Both the position numbers and the translations under genes were made by a program. The notes under the pieces are model-generated. The model ran no database searches, was not told the DNA's origin, and saw only the letters and a list, made by a program, of their open reading frames with translations. Of a stretch of DNA of 56,171 nucleotides, positions 35,631 through 44,687 are shown piece by piece. The stretch is from Pseudomonadota bacterium. Lineage in GTDB: Bacteria; Chloroflexota; UBA6077; JAJPHF01. The stretch lies in assembly GCA_021325365.1 (NCBI GenBank), contig JAJPHF010000172.1, forward strand, positions 1 to 56,171, read 5' to 3'. Every line of letters starts with the position of its first letter. Position 1 is the first letter of the stretch.

Positions 35631-36719
35631 CTACGGGGCGATAGCGGCCTTCACGGGGTACAGCCCCGGGATCTCGCCGGCGAGGGCGCGGATGGCCTGC
35701 TCGGCCTGGTCGAGCGGGAAGGTATGCGTTAGCATCCGCTCTAGCGGGTACTTGCCGGATTCGGCCAGACGGATGCCCTCGGCGATGGCGTCAGCCCCCT
35801 TCGTGAACACGCCTTGCAGGCGCAGCTCTTTCCAGATCACCTGATCGAACAGGAGCGGCGTGACCGTCTCCTTGCCCGTCAGGCCCGCGCAGACGACCGT
35901 GCCCTGCTCGCGGGCCATCTCCAGCGAGGTGGCGAGCGCGCGCGGGCTGCCCGACACGTCCACCACCACGTCGGCGCCGTCGCCGCTCGTCAGCTCGCGC
36001 ACGAGCGCCACGGGGTCCTGCGCGTCCACGTCCACCGCATGGTCGGCGCCGAACAGGCGGGCTAGCTCCAACCGCTCGCGGTCGCGGCCGATGCCCGTGG
36101 CGACCACGAGCCGGGCGCCGCACTCGCGCGCCACGACAACCGCCGCTAGCCCCTGCGGCCCCACGCCCTGCACCACCACGACGTCGCCGAAGCGCACGCC
36201 GCCCTGGTTGCGCGCCCACTGGATGCCGTTGGCGATGATGCTGGCGACGACGGCCGCGCCCGGCGGCACGTGGGCGCCGATGCGGTGGACGATCGAGCCT
36301 GGCGCCAGGTACATCAGCCGCCCGTAGGCGCCCCAGAGATAGGGCGGCTCGGTGGCCGGCGTGGTCGTCCCGTAGCCCTGCTTGCGCTGGCAGAAGCGGT
36401 AGCGGCCCGTCTGGCAGCGCAGGCAGGCCCAGCAGGGGACGCTGCCCTCGACGCCCACGCGGTCGCCCACGCGCACGCCCCAGCGCTCGGCCGCGCGCTC
36501 GCCGATCTCCGCGACGTGCCCGAGAATCTCGTGGCCCATGATGAGCGGCGTGGGATAGGGGAGGCGGCCGTGGAACGTCTTCACGTCGGTGCCGCAGATG
36601 CCCGCTAGCTCGACCTCCAGCAGCGCCTCGTCGGGCCCGATGCGGGGCCGCGCGAACTCCTGCAAGCGCAGGCGCTCCGGGGCTTCGAGGACCATCGCCG
36701 GAACGGTACTACTCGCCAT
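35631..36719 (-). CDS. Zinc-dependent alcohol dehydrogenase (medium-chain, threonine-dehydrogenase-like)
   Basis: With the ATG at 36719 (GGGAGG seven bases before) the protein has 362 residues. The catalytic zinc ligands are in GICGTDVKTFHG and MGHEILGHV; the structural zinc site is CWACLRCQTGRYRFC. The Rossmann fold has VVVQGVGPQGLAAVVVARE and GADHAVDVDAQD. It should oxidise an alcohol or polyol with NAD(P). Which substrate it uses cannot be told; relatives include threonine and sorbitol dehydrogenases. A long in-frame extension exists upstream, but the ribosome-binding site supports this start. No operon partner. Confidence 0.9.
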   Translation of the reverse strand: MASSTVPAMVLEAPERLRLQEFARPRIGPDEALLEVELAGICGTDVKTFHGRLPYPTPLIMGHEILGHVAEIGERAAERWGVRVGDRVGVEGSVPCWACLRCQTGRYRFCQRKQGYGTTTPATEPPYLWGAYGRLMYLAPGSIVHRIGAHVPPGAAVVASIIANGIQWARNQGGVRFGDVVVVQGVGPQGLAAVVVARECGARLVVATGIGRDRERLELARLFGADHAVDVDAQDPVALVRELTSGDGADVVVDVSGSPRALATSLEMAREQGTVVCAGLTGKETVTPLLFDQVIWKELRLQGVFTKGADAIAEGIRLAESGKYPLERMLTHTFPLDQAEQAIRALAGEIPGLYPVKAAIAP

Positions 36720-36953
36720 GCTCGCCTCCCATCCGCTGCCCGGCGCGCGCCGCGCGCTCACGGACCGCCCGCTCGCGGCGCTCGCACGATGGCGCCCGTG
36801 CGACGCCGCGCCGACGCGGCGCCCGCCCGCGTCGGCTGAGTATAACAGGACCACGCTCGGGCGCCGGCCCTGGGAAGCATAGGGGCGGCCGCGGCCGGCC
36901 GCTCGTGCCCGGCGGGGCGCGCGCGGCCGCCGAGCAGGAAGGAGGGGCAGAAC

Positions 36954-38420
36954 GTGGGGGAGCCAGCACAGGGCCAGGGAGCGAGCGGGACGGCGCGGGG
37001 GCGCATGGCGCGGCGCGGCGTGCTCGCGGGCGTCGCGGCCGTCGTCGCGGGGGCGCTGGCGAGAGCATCCGAGCGGGTGGCGCGGGCGACCGATGGCAGC
37101 CCGCTGGTCGTCGGGCAGAACAACACGGCGACGGCGACGACCCAGCTCACGCGCAGCAACGCGAACGCGCCCGCCGCAGCGCTCTACGTGACCAACAACT
37201 ACGGGGCGGGCGTCGAGGCCCACGGCGGGGCCAGCGGCGGGTATCCCGGCTACGGCGTCTACGGCGTATCGAGCACGGACGCGGGGGTGTACGGACAGAG
37301 CGCGGCCAACGTCGGGGTCCGTGGCTACTCTACCAACGCATTCGGCGGCACGGGCGTCTACGGAGAGGTCGACAACTCCTCGGGGACCGGCGTGGCGGGC
37401 GTGTCTCTAGGATACGGGGTGTGGGGCCAGACCAACGCCGCCACGTTGCCACCGGACAATAGCGGCAGCATCGGCGTGCGGGGCGAGAGCAACGCCGGCA
37501 TCGGCGTGCAGGGGCGATCGTTCGACAACGTTGGCGTGCAGGGAATGTCGCTGGGCAACGCCTCCACCCAGGCGGGCGTGGCCGGCAGCTCCACCGGCGG
37601 CCCCGGCGTGGTGGGCAGCTCGAACAACGGCGTCGGCGTGCAGGGTAGCTCGAACGGCAACGTGGGGGTGCTCGGCACGTCGAACGGGAGCGTCGGTGTC
37701 TACGCCAACTCCCTCAACCAGTACGGCCTCTACGCCACCTCGCCCAATAACTACGCAGCGATCGGCACCTCGAACAACGGCACCGGCGTGTACGGGACTT
37801 CCAACGGCAACGTGGGCGTGCTGGGCACGAGCAACAGCAGCATTGGCGGCTATTTCTCGTCGGGCACGAGCACCGGTCTCTACGCGACCGGCCCGAATTC
37901 GGCCTTTGCCGCCCGCTTCGACGGCCCGGTGCAGGTCAACGGCGCCTTCACCGTGCTCGGCGGCCCGAAGTCGGCGGCGGTGCCCCACCCGGACGGCTCC
38001 TACCGCCGGCTCTACTGCGTGGAGTCGCCCGAATCGTGGTTCGAGGACTTCGGGCGCGACCGGCTGGTGAACGGCCAGGCGACGGTGCGCCTCGACCGGG
38101 ACTTCGCGGCGCTAGTACGCGGCGACGACTACCAGGTGTTCCCGGTCCCCGAGGGCGACTGCAAGGGGCTCTACGTGACGAACCGAACGCCTGTCAGCTT
38201 CGAGGTGCGGGAGGTCCAGGGCGGCACGAGCAGCCTGACGTTCGGCTATCGGGTGGTGGCGAGGCGCAAGGACGTCGCCGGCCCGCGCCTGGAGCGGGTG
38301 GACATTCCGGGCGCGCCGCAGCGGCCGCCCGCGCCCCAGTCGCCGCCGCTGCCGCCGCTCAGCCTGCCGCCGATCGACCCTGCTGCCCCACCTCCCGACC
38401 ACCGGCCGCCCCCACACTAG
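36954..38420 (+). CDS. Exported protein with GVYG-type beta-repeats
   Basis: The start is a GTG with AAGGAGGGG seven bases before it; the product has 488 residues. Residues 18-45 look like a Tat signal: two Arg (MARRGVLAG) and a hydrophobic stretch. From about 60 to 325 there are many short repeats of the form GVYGxSxxNxGV or GVxGTSNGNVGV, expected to stack as a beta-helix or fibre. The 110 residues after this (YRRLYCVESPESWFEDFG, then a beta-rich part) resemble a C-terminal domain found after such repeats in cyanobacterial and Chloroflexota proteins. The tail of about 40 residues is Pro-rich. It is likely a surface or extracellular fibre. Confidence 0.75.
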   Translation: MGEPAQGQGASGTARGRMARRGVLAGVAAVVAGALARASERVARATDGSPLVVGQNNTATATTQLTRSNANAPAAALYVTNNYGAGVEAHGGASGGYPGYGVYGVSSTDAGVYGQSAANVGVRGYSTNAFGGTGVYGEVDNSSGTGVAGVSLGYGVWGQTNAATLPPDNSGSIGVRGESNAGIGVQGRSFDNVGVQGMSLGNASTQAGVAGSSTGGPGVVGSSNNGVGVQGSSNGNVGVLGTSNGSVGVYANSLNQYGLYATSPNNYAAIGTSNNGTGVYGTSNGNVGVLGTSNSSIGGYFSSGTSTGLYATGPNSAFAARFDGPVQVNGAFTVLGGPKSAAVPHPDGSYRRLYCVESPESWFEDFGRDRLVNGQATVRLDRDFAALVRGDDYQVFPVPEGDCKGLYVTNRTPVSFEVREVQGGTSSLTFGYRVVARRKDVAGPRLERVDIPGAPQRPPAPQSPPLPPLSLPPIDPAAPPPDHRPPPH

Positions 38421-38590
38421 CCGCCGGTGATTGTCAGGGGCGGGACGCCGGCTCGACACGCACAGGCCGGCCGTGCCCGGCTGGCCCCGGACACGGGACC
38501 GTCTCCGGGCGCCAGCGGCGGTACGACCCTGTGCCACTCGTGGCTGCCCCTGGGCCGGCGCCGCCCAATGCTGGACGCCGCGCAACGCGA

Positions 38591-39703
38591 TTACCGCGCC
38601 GGGCCGACTGCCTGCTGGGCTTGCGCCAGGTACGACCGCTCGTAGAACGACGTGGCCTGCGGGAGCGGGGCGGGGATGTCGCCTAGCTCGCCGATCGTCT
38701 CGATGGTCTTGGTGGTGGCCTGCTCGTTGAAGTTCAGGTCGCGCGCCAGGGCGTCGGGCACGTCGTGGGTGTAGTAGGTGTAGATCTTGTCGGCGATGGC
38801 GGGTGTCACCTTCAGCCGCTCCTGGAGGACGGCCGTGACGCCGTCGTGGTTCGCCGGATCGTACAGCCAGCGCAGCGCGCGGAGCTGCGCCTTCAGGAAG
38901 CGCACCGCCACGTCCGGGTTCTGCTGCGCCCACGGCGCGTTGGCCCACCACGCCGAGAAGTCGTAATCGGGGATCACGTCCATGATGTTGCCGAGGTGCG
39001 CGTAGCCCTGATCGAGCATGATGAAGTTGCCGGGGTCGGAGAGCAGGGCCGCGCCCACCTTGCCGGACTGCAGCGCCGCGACGCGCTCGGTGTTGCCGCC
39101 CGCCACGACCAGGTCGTAGTCGCCCGGTTGCAAGCCCTTGGCGCGGAAGAAGGCGCGCGCCAGCACGGCCGTGCCCGAGGCGACCGACGACACGCCGACG
39201 TCCCTGCCCTTGAGATCGGCCAGGCTGCTCATCCCCTTCTCGCCGATGATGTCGTAGGTCGGCTTGATGAGACTGGCGGCCACCTCGCGCAGCTGGCCGC
39301 CCTTCGTCACGGCGACGATGCAGCCGTCGCTGCCCAGCAGCCCGATCGGCACCGAGCCGCTGACCACGGCGCGGATCGACTCGGGCGTGCCGCCGACCAC
39401 CCACTCGCCCTTGATGCCCTCCTGCTCCAGGAACCCGCGGTCGCTCGCCAGGTAGCCGCCGATGTAGTACCCGGCGCCCGAGATGATGGCCATGTCGAGG
39501 TTCACGGGCGCGGGAGGGGCGGTGGGGGCGGCGGCCCCGGACGGCGCCGTGGCAGGTGCTTGCGCCGCCGGCGCTGCGGTGGCGCCGGCGGGCTTGGCGG
39601 GGGCAGCGGGGGACGGCGCGGGCGCGGCGCTTGGCGCGCAGGCGCCCAGCAGCGCGCCGAGGCCGACGGCCGCCAGGACGCCTCGGGCTAGGTTCAGTCG
39701 CAT
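38591..39703 (-). CDS. NMT1/SsuA-like ABC substrate-binding lipoprotein
   Basis: The protein has 370 residues. The signal ends at GALLGAC (Cys about 22), followed by a 45-residue Ala/Pro linker. The mature part has the type 2 binding fold: GYYIGGYLASDRGFLEQEG, LADLKGRDVGVSS, SGKVGAALLSDPGNF, and a late IADKIYTYYTHDVPDALA. GAGGTG lies before the ATG. It resembles nitrate/sulfonate/aromatic-acid binding proteins. No transporter genes are next to it; a Uma2 gene lies upstream on the same strand. Confidence 0.87.
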   Translation of the reverse strand: MRLNLARGVLAAVGLGALLGACAPSAAPAPSPAAPAKPAGATAAPAAQAPATAPSGAAAPTAPPAPVNLDMAIISGAGYYIGGYLASDRGFLEQEGIKGEWVVGGTPESIRAVVSGSVPIGLLGSDGCIVAVTKGGQLREVAASLIKPTYDIIGEKGMSSLADLKGRDVGVSSVASGTAVLARAFFRAKGLQPGDYDLVVAGGNTERVAALQSGKVGAALLSDPGNFIMLDQGYAHLGNIMDVIPDYDFSAWWANAPWAQQNPDVAVRFLKAQLRALRWLYDPANHDGVTAVLQERLKVTPAIADKIYTYYTHDVPDALARDLNFNEQATTKTIETIGELGDIPAPLPQATSFYERSYLAQAQQAVGPAR

Positions 39704-39821
39704 CAGCGCACCTCGCTATCGTGGGCGCGCGGCCCGTCCGGCGGGCCGCGGCGCGGAGTGGGCTATTCGCGGTGGCGGCCGCGCACTGGGCGCTGCCGTG
39801 CGCGTGGGCGGCGCGGAGCGA

Positions 39822-40409
39822 CTACGCGCGCGCCGCCCGGAAGAGCCCCGCGACCGGGGCCGCGAACCCGGCCAGGAGCGGCGACGTGAGCGTGTCCTCG
39901 CGCCCCAGCGTGGCGACGAGCGCCAGCGCGCCGTCCGGCCCGGGCCGATAGACGCGGACGGTTTGCGCCCGCGGATCGGCCGCCCAGTACTCGAGCACGC
40001 CCTGCTCGGAGTACAGCCGCAGCTTGCGGTCGAGGTCGCGGCGCAGGTTCGCGGCGCCGGGCGACAGCACCTCGATCACTAGCTCGGGCGCGCCGTGCAG
40101 GTGGCGGTCCGCCTGCTCGAAGCGCGCCAGGCGCTCGTGGCTGATCCACACGACGTCCGGCTCGACCGCATCGTTGATACTAAAGATCACCCCCGGCCCG
40201 ACCAGCACCTCGCCCAAGCCGGTCCGATCATTCCATATGCCCAGATTCAGGATGAAACGTGTGCAGGCGTACTGGTGCTCGTCGCCCGGCGCTCGCGACA
40301 CGAACAGCTCCCCGTCGATGATCTCGTAGCGGATGCGCCAGCCCGCCGGGTCGTCGGGCAGCGCGTCCAGGTCCGCGACCGTCCAGCGCTTGACGCTCGG
40401 CTCCGCCAT
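39822..40409 (-). CDS. Uma2-family (DUF820) restriction-like endonuclease
   Basis: With the ATG at 40409 (GAGGAG before it) the protein has 195 residues. It has the PD-(D/E)XK-like Uma2 pattern: YEIIDGELFVS, EPDVVWIS, ELVIEVLSPGAANLRRDLDR with a following Lys (KLRLYSEQGVLEYW), and WAADPRAQTVRVYR. The active site residues Glu, Asp and Glu-x-Leu are in place. The family is widespread in cyanobacteria and Chloroflexota; its function is unclear, with suggested roles in DNA cleavage and mobile elements. It stands alone. Confidence 0.85.
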   Translation of the reverse strand: MAEPSVKRWTVADLDALPDDPAGWRIRYEIIDGELFVSRAPGDEHQYACTRFILNLGIWNDRTGLGEVLVGPGVIFSINDAVEPDVVWISHERLARFEQADRHLHGAPELVIEVLSPGAANLRRDLDRKLRLYSEQGVLEYWAADPRAQTVRVYRPGPDGALALVATLGREDTLTSPLLAGFAAPVAGLFRAARA

Positions 40410-40609
40410 GCTCGTGCTCCTCGCCCCGGGGCGCGCGCGATGTCCACGGCGCGCACGCTGGCCCATTATCGCACGGCGGCGCGGGGCGCGCGTGGTGCGT
40501 CTGGGCGCGCGACAGCTACAATCTGATTGGCAGGCTGGCGCGGGATGCGCGTCAGTCGGTCGGCATGGCTCGGGCGCGAGGCCGGGCGACGAGGAGCGAG
40601 GCGACGGTG

Positions 40610-41743
40610 GGCAAGCGGGTCCTGGTGGGGATGAGCGGTGGCGTAGACAGCTCGGTGGCCGCGGCGCTGCTGTGCGAGGCAGGCTACGACGTGATCGGCG
40701 TGACGCTGAACGTCTGGCCCGAGCGCGACGCCATGCAGGCGCTCGCCGAGCGGGAGGATGCCTGCTGCTCGCTCAGCGCGGTCGAGGACGCCCGCCGCGT
40801 GGCCGACCAGCTGGGCATTCCCTACTACGTGCTGAACTTCAAGGACGTGTTCGAGCGGCAGGTGATGGCGAACTTCGCCGCCGAGTACGCGCGCGGCCGG
40901 ACGCCCAACCCTTGCGTGCGCTGCAACCAGTTCGTGAAGTTCGACGCGCTGCTCGCGCGGGCCGTCGCGGTGGACGCCGACTACGTGGCGACCGGCCACT
41001 ACGCGCGCATCGACCACGACGCGGCGAGCGGGCGCTGGCGGCTGCTGCGCGCGCTGGACCGGACGAAGGACCAGTCGTACGTGCTCTACGTCATGAGCCA
41101 GGAGCGGCTGGCCCGCACGCTGTTCCCGCTCGGCGAGCTGACGAAGCCGGCGGTGCGGGCGCAGGCGGCGCGGCTGGGGCTGGCGACGGCTGACAAGGCG
41201 GAGAGCCAGGAGATCTGCTTCGTGCCCACGGGCAACTACCGCGACTACCTGGCCGCGGCAGCGCCCGCGACGCGGCGGCGCGGCCCGATCGTGGACCTGG
41301 ATGGCCGCGTCCTGGGCACACACCAGGGCATCGCCTACTACACGATCGGCCAGCGCAAGGGGCTCGGGCTGGCCGCGGGCCAGCCGCTCTACGTCGTCGA
41401 CTTGCTGCCCGAGGCGAACCGCGTGGTGGTCGGCCCGCGCGAGGCGCTGCTCGCGACCGGCTGCCTGGTCGAGGACGTGAACTACGTTGCGCTGGCGGGC
41501 CTCGACGGGCCGCTGGCGGCGCAGGCGCGCATCCGCTACAAGGCGGAGGACGCGCCGGTCGAGCTGGCGCCTGCTGCCGGCGGCCGCCTGGCCGTGCGCT
41601 TCCTTGCCCCGCAGCGCGCGGTGACGCCCGGCCAGACGATCGTCTTCTACGCCGGCGACGTGGTGTTCGCCGGCGGCACTATCGCCTGCCGCCTGGATGC
41701 CACCGTGCCCGGCGAGCGCGCCGCGGCGCTGGCCGCCACCTGA
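40610..41743 (+). CDS. mnmA: tRNA-specific 2-thiouridylase MnmA
   Basis: I take the GTG at 40610; an ATG at 40565 would add 15 Arg-rich residues. The 377-residue protein has the PP-loop LVGMSGGVDSSVAAALL, NPCVRCNQFVKF with the first catalytic Cys, GHYARID, KDQSYVLYVMSQ, and ESQEICFVPTGNY with the second Cys. MnmA transfers sulfur, through a persulfide, to uridine 34 of tRNAs for Lys, Glu and Gln. The -10-like TACAAT at 40517-40522 lies upstream, with a weak -35. It begins a plus-strand run of cofactor genes (coaX, coaBC, folE, folP, folK). Confidence 0.95.
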   Translation, partial: GKRVLVGMSGGVDSSVAAALLCEAGYDVIGVTLNVWPERDAMQALAEREDACCSLSAVEDARRVADQLGIPYYVLNFKDVFERQVMANFAAEYARGRTPNPCVRCNQFVKFDALLARAVAVDADYVATGHYARIDHDAASGRWRLLRALDRTKDQSYVLYVMSQERLARTLFPLGELTKPAVRAQAARLGLATADKAESQEICFVPTGNYRDYLAAAAPATRRRGPIVDLDGRVLGTHQGIAYYTIGQRKGLGLAAGQPLYVVDLLPEANRVVVGPREALLATGCLVEDVNYVALAGLDGPLAAQARIRYKAEDAPVELAPAAGGRLAVRFLAPQRAVTPGQTIVFYAGDVVFAGGTIACRLDATVPGERAAALAAT

Positions 41744-41763
41744 TCCTCGCCTGAGGAGCCCCG

Positions 41764-42654
41764 ATGCTGCTCGCGGTCGACGTCGGCAACACGAACATCG
41801 TGCCCGGCGTGTTCGCGTCCGACGGCCGCCTGGTGGCCGACTGGCGCTGGGCGACCGACAACGCCCGCATGGCCGACGAGTACGCCGCGCTGCTCGGCTG
41901 GGCGCTGGCCGACGCCGCCATCGCGCGCAGCGCCATCTCGGGCGTGGTGCTCTCCAGCGTAGTGCCACCGCTCACGAACACCTTTCGCGAGCTGGCCCGG
42001 CGCTACCTCGGCGTGGAGCCGCTGGTGGTGGGCGCGGGCGTGCGCACCGACGTGCCGCTGTGCGTCGAGGCGCCGGAGGAGGTGGGCGCCGACCGTATCG
42101 CCAACGCGCTAGCCGTCAAGCGGCTCTACCGCGTGCCCGCGATCGTGGTGGACTTCGGCACGGCCACGAACTTCGACGTGGTGTCGGCCGCCGGCGAGTT
42201 CCTGGGCGGGGCGTTCGCGCCGGGGATCCAGACGGGGCTGGAGGGGCTGGCGAGCCGCGCCGCGCGGCTGCGCACGATCGAGCTGCGCGCCCCCGGCCAG
42301 GCGATCGGCAAGAACACCGTCGGCTGCATGCAGGCCGGGCTGGTGTACGGCTACGTCGCGCTGGTCGAGGGACTGGTGGCGCGCATCGCCGCCGAGCTGG
42401 GCGGGCCGCGCCCGCTCGTCGTCGCCACCGGCGGCCTGGCGCCGCTGATCGCCGCGGAGACGCCCGCCATCGACGTGCTCGCGCCCGACCTGACGCTGCA
42501 AGGGCTACGGCTGGTGTACGAGCTGAACCAGGAGGGCGGGGGCCAGGAGACGGGGATCAGGGGCCGGGAGCTGGGGGCCAGGGGGCAGGGGCGCGGCGCG
42601 GAGCAGGCGGCCGTCGATGGCGCCTCGGGCGCCCAGGCCGGGGGCGCGCGATGA
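41764..42654 (+). CDS. coaX: Type III pantothenate kinase
   Basis: The protein has 296 residues, about 40 more than usual. The kinase matches CoaX: LLAVDVGNTNIVPGVF at the start, GADRIANAL, VVDFGTATNFDVV, FAPGIQTGLEGLASRAARL and LVVATGGLAPLI. It phosphorylates pantothenate, the first step of CoA synthesis. GAGGAG precedes the ATG. The last 40 residues (from about 257) are low-complexity Gly/Gln/Arg-rich sequence encoded by GGGGATCAGGGG-like DNA, which is typical of intergenic repeat in this genome, so the true domain ends earlier. The stop overlaps the coaBC ATG. Confidence 0.92.
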   Translation: MLLAVDVGNTNIVPGVFASDGRLVADWRWATDNARMADEYAALLGWALADAAIARSAISGVVLSSVVPPLTNTFRELARRYLGVEPLVVGAGVRTDVPLCVEAPEEVGADRIANALAVKRLYRVPAIVVDFGTATNFDVVSAAGEFLGGAFAPGIQTGLEGLASRAARLRTIELRAPGQAIGKNTVGCMQAGLVYGYVALVEGLVARIAAELGGPRPLVVATGGLAPLIAAETPAIDVLAPDLTLQGLRLVYELNQEGGGQETGIRGRELGARGQGRGAEQAAVDGASGAQAGGAR

Positions 42655-43961
42655 GCGCGGAGCAGGGCGCGGCGAGCGCATCTTCTCTACCGGCCGGGTG
42701 GCAACCCGGCGGGGCGCAGCAAGCAGCGCCCCTACAGCGCTCCCCGCTGGCCGGGGCGCGGGTCGTCCTGGGGGTGACGGGCAGCATCGCCGCCTATAAG
42801 GCTGTGGCGCTGGCGAGTGCGCTCACGCAGGCGCAGGCGTTGGTCGACGTGATCCTGACGCGTGAGGCGACCGAGCTGGTGCGGCCGCTGTCGTTCCAGG
42901 CGATCACGCACCGGCCCGCCTACACGGACCTGTTCCACCTGCGGGCCGAGACGGAGATCGGCCACGTAACGCTGGGCCACGAGGCCGACGTGGTCGTGAT
43001 CGCCCCGGCCACGGCCCACACGCTCGCGCGGCTGGCGCTGGGGCTGGGCGACGACCTGCTCGCGACGACGGTCTTGGCCACGCGCGCGCCGCTGGTGCTG
43101 GCGCCGGCCATGGAAACGAACATGCTGCTCCACCCGGCGACGCAGGGCCACCTGGCGACGCTGCGCGAGCGGGGCGCGCTGATCGTCGAGCCGGGCTACG
43201 GCCACCTGGCGTCGGGCGCCGTGGGAGCGGGGCGGCTGGCGGAGCCTGAGGCGATCCTGGACGCTATCCGCGGCGTGCTGGCGCGGGGCGGCGACCTGGC
43301 GGGCTGGCGCGTGGTGGTGACGGCGGGCGGCACGCAGGAGCCGATCGATCCGGTGCGGGTGATCGCCAACCGCTCGTCGGGCAAGATGGGCTACGCGGTG
43401 GCCGAGGCGGCGCGCGACCGCGGGGCGGCAGTGACGCTCGTCACCGCGCCAACGGCGCTGCGGCCACCCGGCGGCGTACAGGTCGTGCGCGTGGCGACCG
43501 CCGCCGAGATGTGCGACGCGGTGCTCGCGGCCATCGCTCAGGCCGACGCGCTGGTCATGGCCGCCGCGGTGGCCGACTTCCAGGTGGCCAAGCGGCGCAG
43601 CGCCAAGATCAAGAAGGACGGGCGCGGCCTGACGCTCGACCTCGTGCCGACGCCGGACATCCTGGCCGCCGTGGCGGCGCGGCCGGCGCCCGACGGGCTG
43701 ACCGTGGTGGGATTCGCCGCCGAGAGCGAGGACCTGCTGGCGAATGCTCGCGCCAAGCTGCAGCGCAAGCGCCTGGACCTGATCGTGGCGAACGACGTCA
43801 CCCAAGAGGGCAGCGGCTTCGGCACGGACACGAACCAGGTGGCGCTGCTGGACCGCTGGGGCGGCGAGGAGACGCTGCCGCTGCTCCCAAAGCTGGCGGT
43901 CGCCCATCAGATCTGGGACCGGGTGCGGGCCCTCCGCGAGCGTGCCGCGTCCGCGCGGTAG
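42651..43961 (+). CDS. coaBC: Bifunctional phosphopantothenoylcysteine decarboxylase/synthetase
   Basis: The ATG overlaps the coaX stop as ATGA. The protein has 436 residues. After an N-terminal extension of about 35 residues the CoaC domain begins VVLGVTGSIAAYKAVALA, with PAMETNMLLHPATQ and SGAVGAGRLAEPE. The CoaB domain begins VVTAGGTQEPIDPVRVIANR, with VMAAAVADF and the KIKK motif. It forms 4'-phosphopantetheine in two steps from phosphopantothenate. The N-terminal extension includes LPAGWQPGGAQQAAPLQ, translated from the dispersed repeat at 42691-42736. It could be removed or harmless. Confidence 0.95.
   Translation: MSAEQGAASASSLPAGWQPGGAQQAAPLQRSPLAGARVVLGVTGSIAAYKAVALASALTQAQALVDVILTREATELVRPLSFQAITHRPAYTDLFHLRAETEIGHVTLGHEADVVVIAPATAHTLARLALGLGDDLLATTVLATRAPLVLAPAMETNMLLHPATQGHLATLRERGALIVEPGYGHLASGAVGAGRLAEPEAILDAIRGVLARGGDLAGWRVVVTAGGTQEPIDPVRVIANRSSGKMGYAVAEAARDRGAAVTLVTAPTALRPPGGVQVVRVATAAEMCDAVLAAIAQADALVMAAAVADFQVAKRRSAKIKKDGRGLTLDLVPTPDILAAVAARPAPDGLTVVGFAAESEDLLANARAKLQRKRLDLIVANDVTQEGSGFGTDTNQVALLDRWGGEETLPLLPKLAVAHQIWDRVRALRERAASAR
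42691..42736 (+). repeat. Dispersed 46-bp repeat, copy inside coaBC
   Basis: This copy matches 13757-13802 at 42 of 46 positions. The core GGGGCGC and GCGCCCC arms flank AGCAAGCA. It lies in frame within codons 14-29 of coaBC and gives AGWQPGGAQQAAPLQ, with no stop codon. Confidence 0.75.
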
Positions 43962-44029
43962 GCCGCGCGGGGGCCGCCGGGCACGTGGAGCGGCATTCAG
44001 GAGCAGGCCGGCTGGAGGTAAGAGGTCGC

Positions 44030-44113
44030 ATGGCGAGGAGACGCTACACGGTTGTGGCGGTGCCCGAGAACGCCTCGACCACGCCTAGCGGTGCGCCGAC
44101 GGAGGCGCGGTGA
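44030..44113 (+). CDS. Possible 27-residue small protein or leader upstream of folE
   Basis: A GGAGGT sequence lies 12 bases before an ATG that opens a 27-codon frame, [20 protein letters not shown] and seven more residues. Its TGA overlaps the folE GTG as GTGA, which would couple the two. It could be a leader peptide or the unannotated first part of something, or chance. I know no family. Confidence 0.35.
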   Translation: MARRRYTVVAVPENASTTPSGAPTEAR

Positions 44114-44679
44114 TCGACCGACCGGCGGCCGAGGCGGCAGTGCGCGAGCTGCTGCGCGCCATCGGCGAGGACCCCGACCGCGAGGGCATCCGCGACACGC
44201 CGCGGCGCATCGCCGAGATGTACGCCGAGGTGTTCGCGGGGCTGCACGAGGACCCCGCGGCCCTGCTCGACGTGACCTTCTACGACGAGCACCAGGAGAT
44301 GGTCGTCCTGCGCGACATCCACTTCGAGAGCATGTGCGAACACCACCTGCTGCCGTTCTACGGGCTGGCCCACATCGGCTACATCCCCAGCGGCCGGATC
44401 GTGGGGATCAGCAAGCTGGCGCGCGCCGTCGAGGTGCTGGCCCAGCGCCCGCAGGTGCAGGAGCGGCTGACCAGCCAGATCGCGGACCTGCTGATGGCGC
44501 GGCTGCGCCCGGTTGGCGTCGGCGTGGTGATCGTGGCCGAGCACCACTGCATGACGATGCGCGGCATCCGCAAGCCGGGCAGCCAGGTGGTTACCTCGGC
44601 GATGCGCGGCGGCTTCCGCGACCGCGAGGCGACCCGCCTGGAGTTCCTCGCCCTCCTCGACGGGCGCGGGCGCGCGTAG
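44110..44679 (+). CDS. folE: GTP cyclohydrolase I
   Basis: The start is a GTG. The protein has 189 residues, the usual size. Motifs are [20 protein letters not shown], the zinc-binding [35 protein letters not shown] and [16 protein letters not shown] with the second His and Cys of the zinc site. It converts GTP to dihydroneopterin triphosphate, the first step of folate synthesis. Followed after eight bases by folP. Confidence 0.96.
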   Translation: MIDRPAAEAAVRELLRAIGEDPDREGIRDTPRRIAEMYAEVFAGLHEDPAALLDVTFYDEHQEMVVLRDIHFESMCEHHLLPFYGLAHIGYIPSGRIVGISKLARAVEVLAQRPQVQERLTSQIADLLMARLRPVGVGVVIVAEHHCMTMRGIRKPGSQVVTSAMRGGFRDREATRLEFLALLDGRGRA

Positions 44680-44687
44680 CGGTCGCC

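Noticed and set aside
36720..37223. N-terminal extension of the alcohol dehydrogenase up to 37223
   Set aside because: The extension is Arg/Pro-rich and antisense to the start of the GVYG-repeat gene; a strong ribosome-binding site precedes the ATG at 36719.
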